Positions 12,006-21,395 of a DNA stretch of 64,000 nucleotides are shown here, piece by piece (within the stretch, counting starts at the first letter, position 1; each line of letters begins with the position of its first letter). The DNA is taken from NCBI RefSeq assembly GCF_947500705.1, contig NZ_CANMSY010000003.1, forward strand, positions 372,001 to 436,000. Direction: 5' to 3'. This DNA is from an uncultured Brachybacterium sp. (GTDB lineage: Bacteria; Actinomycetota; Actinomycetes; Actinomycetales; Dermabacteraceae). The translations under genes were made by a program, and so were the position numbers. A model generated the notes under the pieces. That model worked only from the letters and a program-made list of their open reading frames with translations. It did not search any database and was not told where the DNA came from.

Positions 12006-12752
12006 CTATCCGTACGTATCCCGGGGGCCGCGCCAGGTCACGGTGCGGCGGCCCTTCTTCCAGGTGCGCTCGGCTGCGGCGGGTCCGGTCACCTTGAGCT
12101 CCGAGATCACGTGGGATCCCACGTGCTCCTCGATCGTGGTGATCAGCTGGGGGGTGAGCATCCGCAGCTGCGAGGCCCAGGCAGAGGAGGAGGCGCTGAC
12201 CACCAGCACTCCGTCGTCCAGGGACACCGGGCGGCAATGGCTCGCGAGCCGTTCGCCGACGATCTCGTCCCACTCCTCGAGCACCCTCCCGGCGTTCATC
12301 CCCGCATTCCAGCCGAGGTTCCCCAGCACCTTCTTCAGCACGTTCTCGATGCCCTGCGGATCGCGCGGGTCGGGCCGGGATCCGGAATAGCCGGGTGCCC
12401 GGCCGGACCGGTCCCGCACGTCCCTGGCCTGTGTCTTCGCGGAGATCGGGAACAGACCGCGGTCCCGCGCCGCGGCCCGGGAGCGGTTCACCGTGCGCCG
12501 CGCGAGCTCGAAGGGATCCGTCGGGATGGGAAGCTGCGGCGGATCGAAGAGCACCTCGACCGCGGCGCTGCGGGAGGCCGCGCGGTCATCAGAGGGATCG
12601 AACGGCGCCACGTCGGGCTCGGGCCCGGGCGCCGGCTCACGGCGCGGCGTGCGCTCCGGCTCGGCCGTCGGCCTGTTCGCTGTGGACCAGGTGCCGAGGT
12701 CATAGGGGTTCGCGAGGCGCGGCCGGGCGGTCCTTTCACCGCGGCCGGTCAC
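12006..12752 (-). CDS. DciA-like DUF721 protein
   Basis: The 248-residue protein ends in a DUF721 domain (about 140-240: GWNAGMNAGRVLEEWDEIVGE, then SSSAWASQLRML and GRRTVTWRGPRDTYG). DUF721/DciA proteins are associated with loading of the replicative helicase in bacteria lacking DnaC. The first 130 residues are Pro/Arg-rich and look disordered. GTG at 12752 overlaps the recF stop (GTGA), as in mycobacteria where this gene follows recF. Here gyrB does not come next; the riboflavin operon intervenes. Confidence 0.85.
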   Translation of the reverse strand: MTGRGERTARPRLANPYDLGTWSTANRPTAEPERTPRREPAPGPEPDVAPFDPSDDRAASRSAAVEVLFDPPQLPIPTDPFELARRTVNRSRAAARDRGLFPISAKTQARDVRDRSGRAPGYSGSRPDPRDPQGIENVLKKVLGNLGWNAGMNAGRVLEEWDEIVGERLASHCRPVSLDDGVLVVSASSSAWASQLRMLTPQLITTIEEHVGSHVISELKVTGPAAAERTWKKGRRTVTWRGPRDTYG

Positions 12753-14008
12753 AGCCCGCGGCCGTTCTGACGTGGCGCTGCCTCGCCCAGGCTGACCTCG
12801 ACCACGTGGATCTCGCCGTCCAGGGATTCCGGGATGTCGGTGTCGTTGGCGGTGGTGATCAGCACCTGGGAGGCGCCGGTGATGATCCGGCCGAGCCGTT
12901 CGCGCCGGTGCACGTCGAGCTCGCTGAACACGTCATCGAGGATCAGGATCGGCTCGCCGTCGCCGAGATCGCCTTCTTCGAGGCGCAGCAGATCGTAGGA
13001 GGCGAGCCGCAGCGCGAGGGCGAGCGACCAGGACTCGCCATGGCTCGCGTAGCCCTTCGCCGGGAACTCGTGCAGCCGGATCTCCAGGTCATCGCGGTGG
13101 GGGCCGGTGAGGGTCACCCCCCGATCGATCTCCTCATCGTGCCGGGCCGCCAGCATCTCCAGCATCCGATCGTGGATCTCGAGGGTGCTGGGCAGGGTCC
13201 CGGGGAGGGTGCCCAGCTCGTCGAGCACCTCTGAACGGTAGAGGATGTCCGCCGGGGAGCTGACCTCGCCGCGCTGGTCAGGGGGAAGATCCAGGGCCTG
13301 TTCGGCCCCCTCGTCGGTCGCCACCCGGAGGTACGAGTAGCCGAGGTGGGGGCGCAGGCGGTTGACCAGATGCAGGCGGGCTCGCAGCAGCTCCGCACCG
13401 TGGCGGGCGAGCTGCTGGTCCCAGACCTCGAGGGTGGAGGCGGCGGAGTCTGCGGGGTCCAGGCCGCCGACGCTGCGACCGTTTCCGCCGCGGCGCATCG
13501 ACCGCATCTGCTTGAGCAGGTTCCCGCGCTGCTTGAGCACCCGGTCGTAGTCGACCTTCACCGAGGCGTAGCGCGGGGCGATCACGAACAGCAGCTCGTC
13601 GAGGAAGCGGCGTCGGCCCTCGGGATCCGCCTTCACCAGGCCCAGGTCCTCGGGAGCGAAGAGCACCGCCCGGACCTCGCCGAGCAGATCCCGCAGGCGG
13701 GAGACGTTCTGTCCCTGACGGCGTGCCCGGTTGGACTTGCCCGGCGTGATCTCGAGATCGATCTGCAGCGGGCGCCCCGCCCGCAGGAAGCTCGCCCGGA
13801 TGATCGCGGTGCTCTCGCCGCGATGGACGAGGGCGGCATCATGGGGGACCCGATGGCTGGACAGGGTCGCGAGATACCAGAGGGCCTCGACGATATTGGT
13901 CTTGCCCTGCCCGTTCTGGCCCACCAGCACGGTGATTCCGGGCAGAACCGGCAGAGAGAGCCGCTGGTAGGAGCGGTAGTCGGTGAGATCGAGCGCGGTC
14001 AGCTGCAC
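12749..14008 (-). CDS. recF: DNA replication and repair protein RecF
   Basis: RecF is an SMC-like ATPase that helps load RecA at gapped DNA. The 419-residue protein has Walker A GQNGQGKT at residues 30-37 and the late signature and Walker B region LILDDVFSELD. It follows dnaN by 19 bases and overlaps the DciA-like gene by four bases, so dnaN, recF and dciA probably form one transcript. Confidence 0.96.
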   Translation of the reverse strand: MQLTALDLTDYRSYQRLSLPVLPGITVLVGQNGQGKTNIVEALWYLATLSSHRVPHDAALVHRGESTAIIRASFLRAGRPLQIDLEITPGKSNRARRQGQNVSRLRDLLGEVRAVLFAPEDLGLVKADPEGRRRFLDELLFVIAPRYASVKVDYDRVLKQRGNLLKQMRSMRRGGNGRSVGGLDPADSAASTLEVWDQQLARHGAELLRARLHLVNRLRPHLGYSYLRVATDEGAEQALDLPPDQRGEVSSPADILYRSEVLDELGTLPGTLPSTLEIHDRMLEMLAARHDEEIDRGVTLTGPHRDDLEIRLHEFPAKGYASHGESWSLALALRLASYDLLRLEEGDLGDGEPILILDDVFSELDVHRRERLGRIITGASQVLITTANDTDIPESLDGEIHVVEVSLGEAAPRQNGRGL

Positions 14009-14027
14009 AGAGGGAGCACTCCCTCCC

Positions 14028-15152
14028 TCAGATCCGCATCGGCATGATCAGGTACTTGTACGACGTGTCGGGTTCACCCTCGAGGGAATCCTGACCGGTC
14101 ATCACGGACGGCTTGATGGAGTCGGTGAAGGTGAGCCGGGCGAACTCGCTGCCCAGGGCGCCGAGGCCGTCGAGCAGGAAGCCGGAGTTGAAGCCGACCA
14201 CCAGGTCCTCGCCCTCGAGATGTGCCTCGAGCACCTCGCTGGCCTGCGCATCGTCGCCGGCACCGGCCTCGAGGGCGACCTGGCCCTCGGTGAAGGACAG
14301 CCGTACGGGGGTGTTGCGCTCGGCGACCAGGGAGACGCGCTTGACTGCGTCGATCAGGCTGCCGGTGGAGACCACGGCGGTGATCGCCGAGGTGTCCGGG
14401 AACAGCCGCCGCACGGGCGGGTAGTCGCCGTCGACCAGCGTGGAGGTGGTGCGACGGCCGCCGGCCTCGAATCCGATGAGGTTCGCCGACGAGTCATCGG
14501 ACAGGGCGATCTCGACGCTGCCGCCGGTGGAGAGCGATCGTGCCACCTCGTGGAGGGTGCGGCCGCGGACCAGGGCGGTGAGCTCGGTGCCGGGGCTCGA
14601 GGGGTTCCAGGTCAGCTCGCGCAGCGCCAGACGGTAACGGTCGGTGGACATGAGAGTCATCGTCTCGCCCGAGATCTCGACCTTCACGCCGGTCAGCAGC
14701 GGAAGGGTGTCATCCTTCGACGCCGCGACGGTGACCTGCGAGATCGCCTCGGCGAACACATCTGCTGCGACGGAGCCGGCCACCGGGGGCATGCTCGGCA
14801 GCTGCGGGTACTCCTCGACGGGGAGGGTCGCCAGGGCGAAGCGGGCGCTGCCGCAGCGGACCTGGAGCTTGGTTCCCTCGAGCGCGATGGAGACGTCCTT
14901 GTTCGGCAGGGCCCGGACGATGTCGGAGAGCATCCTGCCCTGGACGAGCACCTCACCGGGCTGATCGATCTCCGCCTCGAGCCGGATCTGTGCGCTGACC
15001 TCGTAGTCGAAGGTCGAGAACTGCAGCTCGCCGCTGGCTTCGGCGACGATCCGCACCCCCTGCAGGATCGGCATCGCCGGGCGGACGGGGAGGGTACGGG
15101 TGGCCCAGGAGACGGCGTCGCCGAGGACGCCGCGATCGAGGTGGAACTTCAC
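14028..15152 (-). CDS. dnaN: DNA polymerase III beta sliding clamp
   Basis: The clamp is a dimer of three-domain subunits that holds the replicative polymerase on DNA. The 374-residue product begins (M)KFHLDRGVLGDAV and ends SYKYLIMPMRI, the usual C-terminus. GTG at 15152 is chosen because GAAGGAG lies eight bases upstream. The open frame reaches 15269, but that extension is not clamp-like and an in-frame GTG at 15161 sits directly on the ribosome-binding site. A 617-base spacer with DnaA boxes separates it from dnaA. Confidence 0.96.
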   Translation of the reverse strand: MKFHLDRGVLGDAVSWATRTLPVRPAMPILQGVRIVAEASGELQFSTFDYEVSAQIRLEAEIDQPGEVLVQGRMLSDIVRALPNKDVSIALEGTKLQVRCGSARFALATLPVEEYPQLPSMPPVAGSVAADVFAEAISQVTVAASKDDTLPLLTGVKVEISGETMTLMSTDRYRLALRELTWNPSSPGTELTALVRGRTLHEVARSLSTGGSVEIALSDDSSANLIGFEAGGRRTTSTLVDGDYPPVRRLFPDTSAITAVVSTGSLIDAVKRVSLVAERNTPVRLSFTEGQVALEAGAGDDAQASEVLEAHLEGEDLVVGFNSGFLLDGLGALGSEFARLTFTDSIKPSVMTGQDSLEGEPDTSYKYLIMPMRI

Positions 15153-15769
15153 CGTTGCCACTCCTTCGCAGTGGTCGAATGACGGGATCAGCTCGTCCGC
15201 GTCAGGTGCCGCGGCCGAACGGAGCACAGCGTATCGGTTCCGGAGGACTCCCGCCGACACACCGGGCACGATCCTTGACTTCCCTGATCACCGAACCCTG
15301 CTTCGGCCGCCGTGGGAACTCCTGCTGCGGCACTCCTCCCGCAGTGTTCCCCGAGGTTTCCCGAGATCCGGCCCCTCCTGGTCCAGGCTTCTCGTCGTTC
15401 CCCGGCACCTGGAATCACATGCTCTGCGGTCGCTCCCGAACAGCCCTCCCCGTCCACATCCCCGTCGAGCAAGTACTTACAGTCCTCTTCTTCACGGCTG
15501 TGGATCCAGTGGATAACCCGCATCAGTGCAGTTCACTACGATCTCGATCGGCGTGGACAGATCGTTGAGGAGTGTCAGCGCATCGTGCGTCGGCTGTGCA
15601 TGGACGCCCTGCCCCCGCCGATTCCTGTCATTCCCTCGTGCACATCGGCTCCTGCGTGGATCACTGTCATTCCACAGTTTCCACAGAGTTATCCACAATT
15701 GGGGAGAACTCCGTGCTGACCTGCTCTGTTCTTCTGCTGTTCAGATTCCGGCCGTGAGCGCCGGCAGCA
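15153..15769. other. dnaA-dnaN spacer, candidate oriC with DnaA boxes
   Basis: No gene is visible in these 617 bases. Two box-like sequences lie at 15499-15507 (TGTGGATCC) and 15509-15517 (AGTGGATAA). Further copies are CGTGGATCA at 15655-15663, CATTCCACA at 15668-15676, GTTTCCACA at 15677-15685 and a perfect TTATCCACA at 15689-15697; the last three are spaced about 9-12 bases apart. This is the usual actinobacterial oriC position. The number of good boxes is low for an actinobacterial origin, and a second cluster lies near 26.5-26.8 kb. Confidence 0.6.
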
Positions 15770-17458
15770 TCACTGACGCGACGCGGAGCTCGAGGACTTG
15801 ATGCGGGCCGTGAGCTCGGTGACCTGGTTGAAGATCGCTCGACGTTCCTTCATCAGCTCGCTGATCTTCTTGTTCGCGTGCATCACAGTGGTGTGGTCGC
15901 GGCCACCGAATTCGTCACCGATGCGGATCAGCGGCATATCGGTGAGCTCTCGGCACAGGTACATGCCGATCTGTCGCGCAGAGACCAGTCGACGGGACCG
16001 ACCGGTGCCCACGATCTCCTCGACGGACAGTCCGAAGTAGGTCGCCGTCTGCACGATGATCGTGGACGCCGTGATCTGGGCGCCGTCGTCATGCGAGAGC
16101 AGATCCTTCAGCACGGTCTCGGCGAGGGTGACGTCCATGGGCTGTCGAGAGAGGGAGTGCAGCGCCTGCACTCGGATCAGTGCTCCCTCCAGCTCACGGA
16201 TGTTGGTGGCGATGTGCGAGGCGATGTACTCGAGCACGTCATGGGGAACCTCCCCTGTGTCCTCCTGAGCGACCTTCTTGCGCAGGATCGCGATCCTGGT
16301 CTCGAGGTCGGGGGGCTGCACATCGGTCATCAGACCCATCTCGAAGCGCGAGCGCATGCGGTCCTCGAACCCGCCCAGCTCCTTCGGTGGCAGATCGGAG
16401 GTGATCACGATCTGCTTGTCCGAGTTGTACAGCGTGTTGAAGGTGTGGAAGAACGCCTCCATGGTCTCCGGGGCCCGCTGCAGGAACTGGATGTCGTCGA
16501 TGAGCAGGATGTCGATGTCCCGGTACCGGCTCTGGAACTCCTGGGCCTTGCCGAACTGACCGGACTGGACGGAGTTGATGAAGTCGTTCGTGAACTCCTC
16601 GGAGTTGACGTAGCGCACCACCACCTCGGGGTAGAGGCTCTGGGCGTAGTGGCCCACGGCGTGCAGCAGGTGGGTCTTGCCCAGGCCCGAGCCGCCGTAG
16701 ATGAACAGCGGGTTGTAGGCCTTCGCGGGAGTCTCCGAGACGGCCGACGCCGCTGCCTGCGCGAAGCGGTTCGAGGCACCGATCACGAAGGTGTCGAAGG
16801 TGTACTTGCTGTTCAGCCGGGAGTCCTCGCCCATCCGAGAGGCGCCGTTGCGGGTGGGACGGCGCGGAGCGGGTCCGGGAGAGGGCGCTGAGGGGCCGGT
16901 GAGCCCGGAGTAGGCGCTGGGGTCATCGGCGGCGCGGCCGCGATAGCCCGGGTGGGTCGCGAAGCGATCCGCGGCGGACGAGCCGCCGGCCGAGCTCGTC
17001 GAGCTGCTGCTCGGCAGGGCGGGCCGGCCGACCTGCTCGGAGGAGGGGAGGATCGAGCCCTCGTTGCGGCGGAAGGGCGCGTTGTGGATGTCGCGAGAAG
17101 CGTTGTCCACATCTCTGTCCACAGAATGTGCACGTCCGCGCGTGGAGGAGGAGGTCAGCGGAGAGGATGCCGGCTGAGCGGTGTCCTCCTCGAGCAGCAG
17201 TGACTCGTCCACCGTGACGGCGAAGCGGATGTCGCGTCCGGTGGCCTCGCTGAGGGCAGCCTTGAGGGACCCGGCGACCCGGTGCTCGAACAGCTCCTTC
17301 GCCGAGGTCGACGGTGCTGCGACCAGCGCGGTGTCTGCCACCACGGCCATCAGCCGGGAGAGCGTGAGCAGGGCGATGACACGCTGGGACACGGTGTCGT
17401 CGCGGCGCAGGGTCTGGAGCGTGCGCTCCCAGATCGCGTCGGCATTCGCCTCGTTCAT
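15770..17458 (-). CDS. dnaA: Chromosomal replication initiator protein DnaA
   Basis: DnaA is the AAA+ initiator that binds DnaA boxes and opens the origin. The 562-residue protein has the N-terminal DnaB/DiaA interaction domain, a long Ser/Pro/Arg linker (about residues 100-220), Walker A GGSGLGKT near residue 255, Walker B LLIDDIQF, and the C-terminal signature [11 protein letters not shown] for box recognition. ATG at 17458 ([10 protein letters not shown]) with GGGAGAG upstream is preferred over the open extension to 17611. Two DnaA-box-like sequences, TTGTCCACA (17103-17111) and CTGTCCACA (17115-17123), lie inside the linker-coding DNA. Confidence 0.97.
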   Translation of the reverse strand: MNEANADAIWERTLQTLRRDDTVSQRVIALLTLSRLMAVVADTALVAAPSTSAKELFEHRVAGSLKAALSEATGRDIRFAVTVDESLLLEEDTAQPASSPLTSSSTRGRAHSVDRDVDNASRDIHNAPFRRNEGSILPSSEQVGRPALPSSSSTSSAGGSSAADRFATHPGYRGRAADDPSAYSGLTGPSAPSPGPAPRRPTRNGASRMGEDSRLNSKYTFDTFVIGASNRFAQAAASAVSETPAKAYNPLFIYGGSGLGKTHLLHAVGHYAQSLYPEVVVRYVNSEEFTNDFINSVQSGQFGKAQEFQSRYRDIDILLIDDIQFLQRAPETMEAFFHTFNTLYNSDKQIVITSDLPPKELGGFEDRMRSRFEMGLMTDVQPPDLETRIAILRKKVAQEDTGEVPHDVLEYIASHIATNIRELEGALIRVQALHSLSRQPMDVTLAETVLKDLLSHDDGAQITASTIIVQTATYFGLSVEEIVGTGRSRRLVSARQIGMYLCRELTDMPLIRIGDEFGGRDHTTVMHANKKISELMKERRAIFNQVTELTARIKSSSSASRQ

Positions 17459-17497
17459 CAGGTCTCTCCCTACAGGTCGAGCGGGCGTTCGGGACAG

Positions 17498-17541
17498 TTT
17501 TCCACAATAGCGTCTGTATTGTGGATCGAGAATGTGGACAA
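17498..17541 (-). promoter_or_regulatory. dnaA promoter overlapped by DnaA boxes
   Basis: On the minus strand TTGTCC (17536-17541) and TACAGA (17513-17518) are separated by exactly 17 bases and could be the -35 and -10 of dnaA. A DnaA box TTGTCCACA (17533-17541) covers the -35, GATCCACAA (17519-17527) lies against the -10, and TGTGGAAAA (17498-17506) sits near the start point. Binding of DnaA here would repress its own gene, as known in other bacteria. The rest of 17459-17637 holds no other recognised feature. Confidence 0.6.
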
Positions 17542-17637
17542 CGGAGACGGGAGACACCTCCCACGGGTCCGACGCCCGCGAAACGCCGGTGCGATGTGAG
17601 AATCCGGCCACAACCGGCCTCCTGAGGGCTCCAGCCG

Positions 17638-17666
17638 TTGACCCCGCGCACCCTCGCGCCTAACAT
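17638..17666 (+). promoter_or_regulatory. rpmH promoter
   Basis: TTGACC (17638-17643) and TAACAT (17661-17666) are separated by 17 bases, a good match to the housekeeping sigma-factor consensus. Transcription would start near 17673, leaving a leader of about 175 bases before rpmH with no gene in it. Confidence 0.6.
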
Positions 17667-17848
17667 CGTGCAGTCAGCGCTGCGCGCCGTCCCGATACGG
17701 TTCCCGGATCCACTGCGGACCCACTCCGGCATCGGATCGGACCTCGGCAGCCGCCCCGCCTCGGCGGGTGCGCCCGGACTTCCCGTTCGTGCAGCAGACG
17801 TACAGACCACCGCGAGGGCATGATCCGTGCCCACGATCGAGGAGAACC

Positions 17849-17986
17849 ATGAGCAAGCGCACGTTCCAGCCGAACAACCGTCGCCGCGCCAAGAAGCACG
17901 GCTTCCGCGCACGCATGAGCACCCGTGCGGGCCGCGCGATCCTGAATGCACGTCGCGCCAAGGGCCGCTCCGAGCTCTCCGCCTGA
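17849..17986 (+). CDS. rpmH: 50S ribosomal protein L34
   Basis: The 45-residue highly basic protein ([19 protein letters not shown] onward, ending in GRSELSA) is a full-length L34. GAGGAG precedes the ATG at 17849. It heads the rpmH-rnpA-yidD-yidC-jag-rsmG-parA-parB series that diverges from dnaA. Confidence 0.97.
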   Translation: MSKRTFQPNNRRRAKKHGFRARMSTRAGRAILNARRAKGRSELSA

Positions 17987-18029
17987 GACAGCTCGTCGAG
18001 GCGAACCCCGGCGCACTCTCCGTGACACC

Positions 18030-18398
18030 GTGAGCTGGTCCAGCCACCGGCTTCATTCCGGTGACGAGTTCAGAGCGGTCACCCGCGGTGGTGTGCGCAG
18101 CGCCCGATCCCACGTGGTCGTGCATCTCGCCCTGCTGACGCAGGGAGGAGAAGCACCCCGCGTGGGTTTCGTCGTGTCCAAGAAGGTCGGCAACGCCGTG
18201 GTGCGCAATCGCGTCACCCGACGGCTGCGGGAGATCGTCCGTCCGCACTTCGCGACCCTGCCCGCAGGGTCGGCGATCGTGCTGCGGACCCTTCCCGGCA
18301 TCCAGGACCAGGATTTCGCCGCCCTTCAGGACGACGTGAACTCCGCCCTCGCCGCCGCCGAGCGGAAGCTCGCCCGGCGCCTGGAGGAGGTCAGATGA
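18030..18398 (+). CDS. rnpA: Ribonuclease P protein component
   Basis: This is the protein subunit that assists RNase P RNA in tRNA 5' processing. The 122-residue product contains the RNP signature [23 protein letters not shown] at 18030 ([13 protein letters not shown]) gives the usual length and the expected HRL...F start. The open frame begins inside rpmH at 17946, which is unlikely to be used. The ribosome-binding site is weak, so the start is the uncertain part. The stop overlaps the yidD ATG (ATGA). Confidence 0.93.
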   Translation: MSWSSHRLHSGDEFRAVTRGGVRSARSHVVVHLALLTQGGEAPRVGFVVSKKVGNAVVRNRVTRRLREIVRPHFATLPAGSAIVLRTLPGIQDQDFAALQDDVNSALAAAERKLARRLEEVR

Positions 18399-18691
18399 GC
18401 CGGTGGCGGGCACTTCATGCCCTCACCCGCCTGCCTCGCCGGCTGCTGATGCTGCCGGTGCGCGGCTACCAGGTGGGCATCTCTCCCTATACCCCGCCCG
18501 CTTGCCGCTATGACCCGGTGTGCTCGCAGTACGGCATGGACGCCCTGCGGGTGCACGGTGCGCTGAAGGGCACGCTGCTGACCAGCTGGCGGATCCTGCG
18601 GTGCAACCCCTTCACCCGCGGGGGTCCCGACCCGGTTCCCGCCCCCGGCATGTGGACGAATCCTCGCCGTCTCAGGCACCCAGCCCACTAG
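18395..18691 (+). CDS. yidD: Membrane protein insertion efficiency factor YidD
   Basis: The 98-residue protein has the family landmarks: [20 protein letters not shown] with paired cysteines, and [17 protein letters not shown]. YidD proteins are small inner-membrane-associated factors encoded between rnpA and yidC and thought to aid YidC-dependent insertion. Position and sequence both agree. Confidence 0.93.
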   Translation: MSRWRALHALTRLPRRLLMLPVRGYQVGISPYTPPACRYDPVCSQYGMDALRVHGALKGTLLTSWRILRCNPFTRGGPDPVPAPGMWTNPRRLRHPAH

Positions 18692-18776
18692 GGCCTACTC
18701 TTGACTCAGATTCCCGATCACAGCCGACACCTCGTATGAACGTCATGCGCATCCGTGCGGCAGGAAGACCAGGCCG

Positions 18777-19886
18777 ATGAACCCCCTGTATCCCATCGAA
18801 TGGGCCGTCGCATGGCTCATGGTGCAGTTCCATGCGCTGCTGTCCCTGTTCATGGACGCGGACGCCGGCATCACCTGGGTGCTCTCGATCGTCGGCCTCA
18901 CCGTCGTGGTGCGAACGCTGATCATCCCGCTGTTCGTGCGCCAGATCCGTGCCTCCCGCGCGATGCAGATGGTCTCCCCGGAGCTGCAGGCCGTCCAGAA
19001 GAAGTACAAGGGCAAGACGGATCCGGACTCCCGCCAGAAGATGGCGAACGAGACCATGGCGCTCTACAAGGATGCGGGAGCCAGCCCGTTCTCCTCGTGC
19101 CTGCCGGTGCTGCTGCAGATGCCGATCTTCTTCGGTCTGTTCCGGGTGCTGTTCAACAAGCTCCCGGAGGCCGCCGCGGAGGGCAGCGACGGCTTCGGCC
19201 CGCTCACCCAGCAGCTGGCCGAGAGCGCGAGCACGGCGACCTTCTTCGGCGACGTCACGATCGCCGACAGCTTCCTGAACTCGGGTGATGGCGGCATCAC
19301 CACCAAGATCGTCGCCGGCCTCATCATCGCGTGCATGTCCGCGGTCACCTTCTTCACCCAGAAGTCGCTGACCATGAAGAACATGCCCAAGGCGGCCCTC
19401 GAGGGTCCCATGGCCAGCACCCAGAAGATGATGCTGTACATGCTCCCGTTCATCTACGTGATCACGGGTCCGGGCATGCCGATCGGTGTGCTCGTCTACT
19501 GGCTCACCACGAACGTGTGGACCTTCTGCCAGCAGTACATCGTCATCCGCGCGACTCCGACGCCCGGCACCGAGGCGGAGAAGGCCAAGCACGACCGGAT
19601 CAATGCCAAGCGCGCGAAGAAGGGCCTCGAGCCCCTGGACTTCACCCCGCCCAAGAAGATCTCCGTCGAGCCCGAGGTCGAGGCTCCGCTCCGAGTCCAA
19701 CCCTCGAAGGGCAAGAGCGGGAAGAAGCTCTCCGACGAGGAGAAGCTCGAGCGTGCTCGTGCTCTGCGCGCCCAGGCCGCGGAGGAGCGTCGGAAGGCGC
19801 AGGAGGCCGCCGGCGAGACGCCCAAGCCTCCCACGCAGGGATCGAACGCCCTGAACAAGGGCGCTAAGAAGAAGCGTAAGAAGTGA
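18777..19886 (+). CDS. yidC: Membrane protein insertase YidC
   Basis: YidC/Oxa1 inserts proteins into the cytoplasmic membrane alone or with Sec. The 369-residue product lacks the large periplasmic domain of Gram-negative YidC. It has membrane segments around residues 25-50, 115-135, 170-195 and 215-255, with the PVLLQMPIFFGLFRVL core of the family, and a long lysine-rich C-terminal tail (EKLERARALRAQ to GAKKKRKK) that could contact ribosomes. It starts 85 bases after yidD. Confidence 0.95.
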   Translation: MNPLYPIEWAVAWLMVQFHALLSLFMDADAGITWVLSIVGLTVVVRTLIIPLFVRQIRASRAMQMVSPELQAVQKKYKGKTDPDSRQKMANETMALYKDAGASPFSSCLPVLLQMPIFFGLFRVLFNKLPEAAAEGSDGFGPLTQQLAESASTATFFGDVTIADSFLNSGDGGITTKIVAGLIIACMSAVTFFTQKSLTMKNMPKAALEGPMASTQKMMLYMLPFIYVITGPGMPIGVLVYWLTTNVWTFCQQYIVIRATPTPGTEAEKAKHDRINAKRAKKGLEPLDFTPPKKISVEPEVEAPLRVQPSKGKSGKKLSDEEKLERARALRAQAAEERRKAQEAAGETPKPPTQGSNALNKGAKKKRKK

Positions 19887-19953
19887 CCTCGCCCCCGGGA
19901 GCACAGCCGCTCCCGGGGAGCACTCCACATCCCGCATTCCCGGAGGACTCCTG

Positions 19954-20712
19954 ATGAACCTGAACGACCCCATCGCTGATGCTCCTGTGACCGACGAGGG
20001 CGCCGAGACCTCGACCGCTCCGCGCGAGGTTGCGGCCGACGTGGCGGCCACCGAGGAGGAGCAATCAGTCCACCAGGCTGCTCCCGACGAGCCCGCATCC
20101 GCAGAGCCCGCGTCTGCTGAGCCCGCGTCTGCTGAGCCCACCGCTGCGGAGTCCGACTCCGCGGAGGGCGCGTCTGCTGAGCGCGCCACGACGGAGGGCG
20201 ATGACTTCGCGGGGGATCCCGAGGCGGTCGTCGAGACGACCGAAGAGCGGATGCGCCGACTCGAGGAGGAGGGAGACATCGCCGCCGACTACCTCGAAGA
20301 GCTGCTGGACATCACCGACCTCGATGGAGACATCGATATCGACGTGGACGGCGATCGGGCGTCCGTGGAGATCGCCGGCGCCGACAAGCTGGCCCGCCTG
20401 AACCGCCCCAAGGGTGAGCTGCTCGACGCGCTGCAGGAGCTGACGCGGCTGGCCGTGCAGACCCGGACCGGCAATCGCTCGCGCCTCATGCTCGACATCG
20501 GTGGATTCCGTGCGGAGCACAAGGGGAGCCTCGAGGGCCTTGCCGCGACTGCGATCGCTGCCGCCAAGGAGTCCGGTGAACCGGTCCCGATGCGCGCGAT
20601 GAACCCCTTCGAGCGCAAGGTCGTCCATGACGTGGCCAAGCGCGAGGGTCTGCGCTCGGAGTCCGACGGTGATGGCAAGAACCGCCACGTCGTGATCTAC
20701 CCGGCATCCTGA
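19954..20712 (+). CDS. jag: Jag/KhpB-like KH-R3H RNA-binding protein
   Basis: The 252-residue protein has a Glu/Ala/Ser-rich disordered N-terminus including EPASA repeats (about residues 45-65). A KH-type fold follows (about 115-185), then an R3H domain ending NPFERKVVHDVAKREGL and NRHVVIYPAS. Jag/KhpB proteins bind RNA and influence cell-envelope growth in several Gram-positives. CGGAGGACTCCTG precedes the ATG. It sits between yidC and rsmG as in most actinobacteria. Confidence 0.92.
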   Translation: MNLNDPIADAPVTDEGAETSTAPREVAADVAATEEEQSVHQAAPDEPASAEPASAEPASAEPTAAESDSAEGASAERATTEGDDFAGDPEAVVETTEERMRRLEEEGDIAADYLEELLDITDLDGDIDIDVDGDRASVEIAGADKLARLNRPKGELLDALQELTRLAVQTRTGNRSRLMLDIGGFRAEHKGSLEGLAATAIAAAKESGEPVPMRAMNPFERKVVHDVAKREGLRSESDGDGKNRHVVIYPAS

Positions 20713-20720
20713 GGCATCCG

Positions 20721-21395
20721 GTGCAGCCCCTTCCCGACTCCCTCCGGCCGACAGCCGAGCGTCTCTTCACAGACCGTCTCGAGCTCGCGGAGCGTTTCGT
20801 CACCCTGCTCGCCGAGCAGGGGCCGGAGCGCGGGCTGATCGGTCCGCGTGAGGTGGACCGCCTGTGGGAGCGGCACCTGCTCAACTGCGCCCTGATGGTC
20901 GATGCGATCGACAGCGCCGCGCCCACCGCCACGACACTGGCTGATATCGGCTCCGGGGCCGGCCTGCCCGGCGTGGTGATCGCGATCGCCCGACCGAATC
21001 TGCAGGTCACGCTGGTGGAGACGATGCAGCGCCGTGCCACCTGGCTCGAGGAGGTCGACGCCGAGCTGGGTCTGGGCCTCGAGGTGGTGCGGGCACGGGC
21101 AGAGGAGCTGCACGGCGTGCGGAGCTTCGAGGTGGTGACCGCGCGCGCGGTCGCTGCGCTGGACAAGCTGGCCCGCTGGACGCTGCCGCTGGTGGCCGAG
21201 GACGGGATGCTGCTGGCCATGAAGGGATCCTCCGCGGCTGAAGAGGTGCAGAACGCTCAGAAGGTGCTCACCAAGCTCGGAGGCGTCGACCCCACCATCT
21301 CCCAGTACGGCATGGGCGAGGTCGAGGTTCCCACTACAGTGGTCCAAGTGCGTCGCCGTGCGAAGGCGACCAGGAAGGGAGACGCACGTGGCTGA
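20721..21395 (+). CDS. rsmG: 16S rRNA (guanine-N7) methyltransferase RsmG
   Basis: RsmG (GidB) methylates G527 of 16S rRNA using S-adenosylmethionine. The 224-residue protein has the SAM-binding loop ADIGSGAGLPG near residues 74-84 and the RERHLLNC-like start (WERHLLNCALMVDAI). Loss of this gene is known to give low-level streptomycin resistance in other species; here it looks intact. It starts at GTG eight bases after jag and overlaps parA by eight bases. Confidence 0.95.
   Translation: MQPLPDSLRPTAERLFTDRLELAERFVTLLAEQGPERGLIGPREVDRLWERHLLNCALMVDAIDSAAPTATTLADIGSGAGLPGVVIAIARPNLQVTLVETMQRRATWLEEVDAELGLGLEVVRARAEELHGVRSFEVVTARAVAALDKLARWTLPLVAEDGMLLAMKGSSAAEEVQNAQKVLTKLGGVDPTISQYGMGEVEVPTTVVQVRRRAKATRKGDARG

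Noticed and set aside
15100-15516. 138-codon frame in the dnaA-dnaN spacer
   Set aside because: It starts inside dnaN antisense, has no family features and overlaps DnaA boxes.
18672-20279. 535-codon minus-strand frame over yidC and jag
   Set aside because: yidC and jag are clear genes on the other strand and the antisense translation is low complexity.
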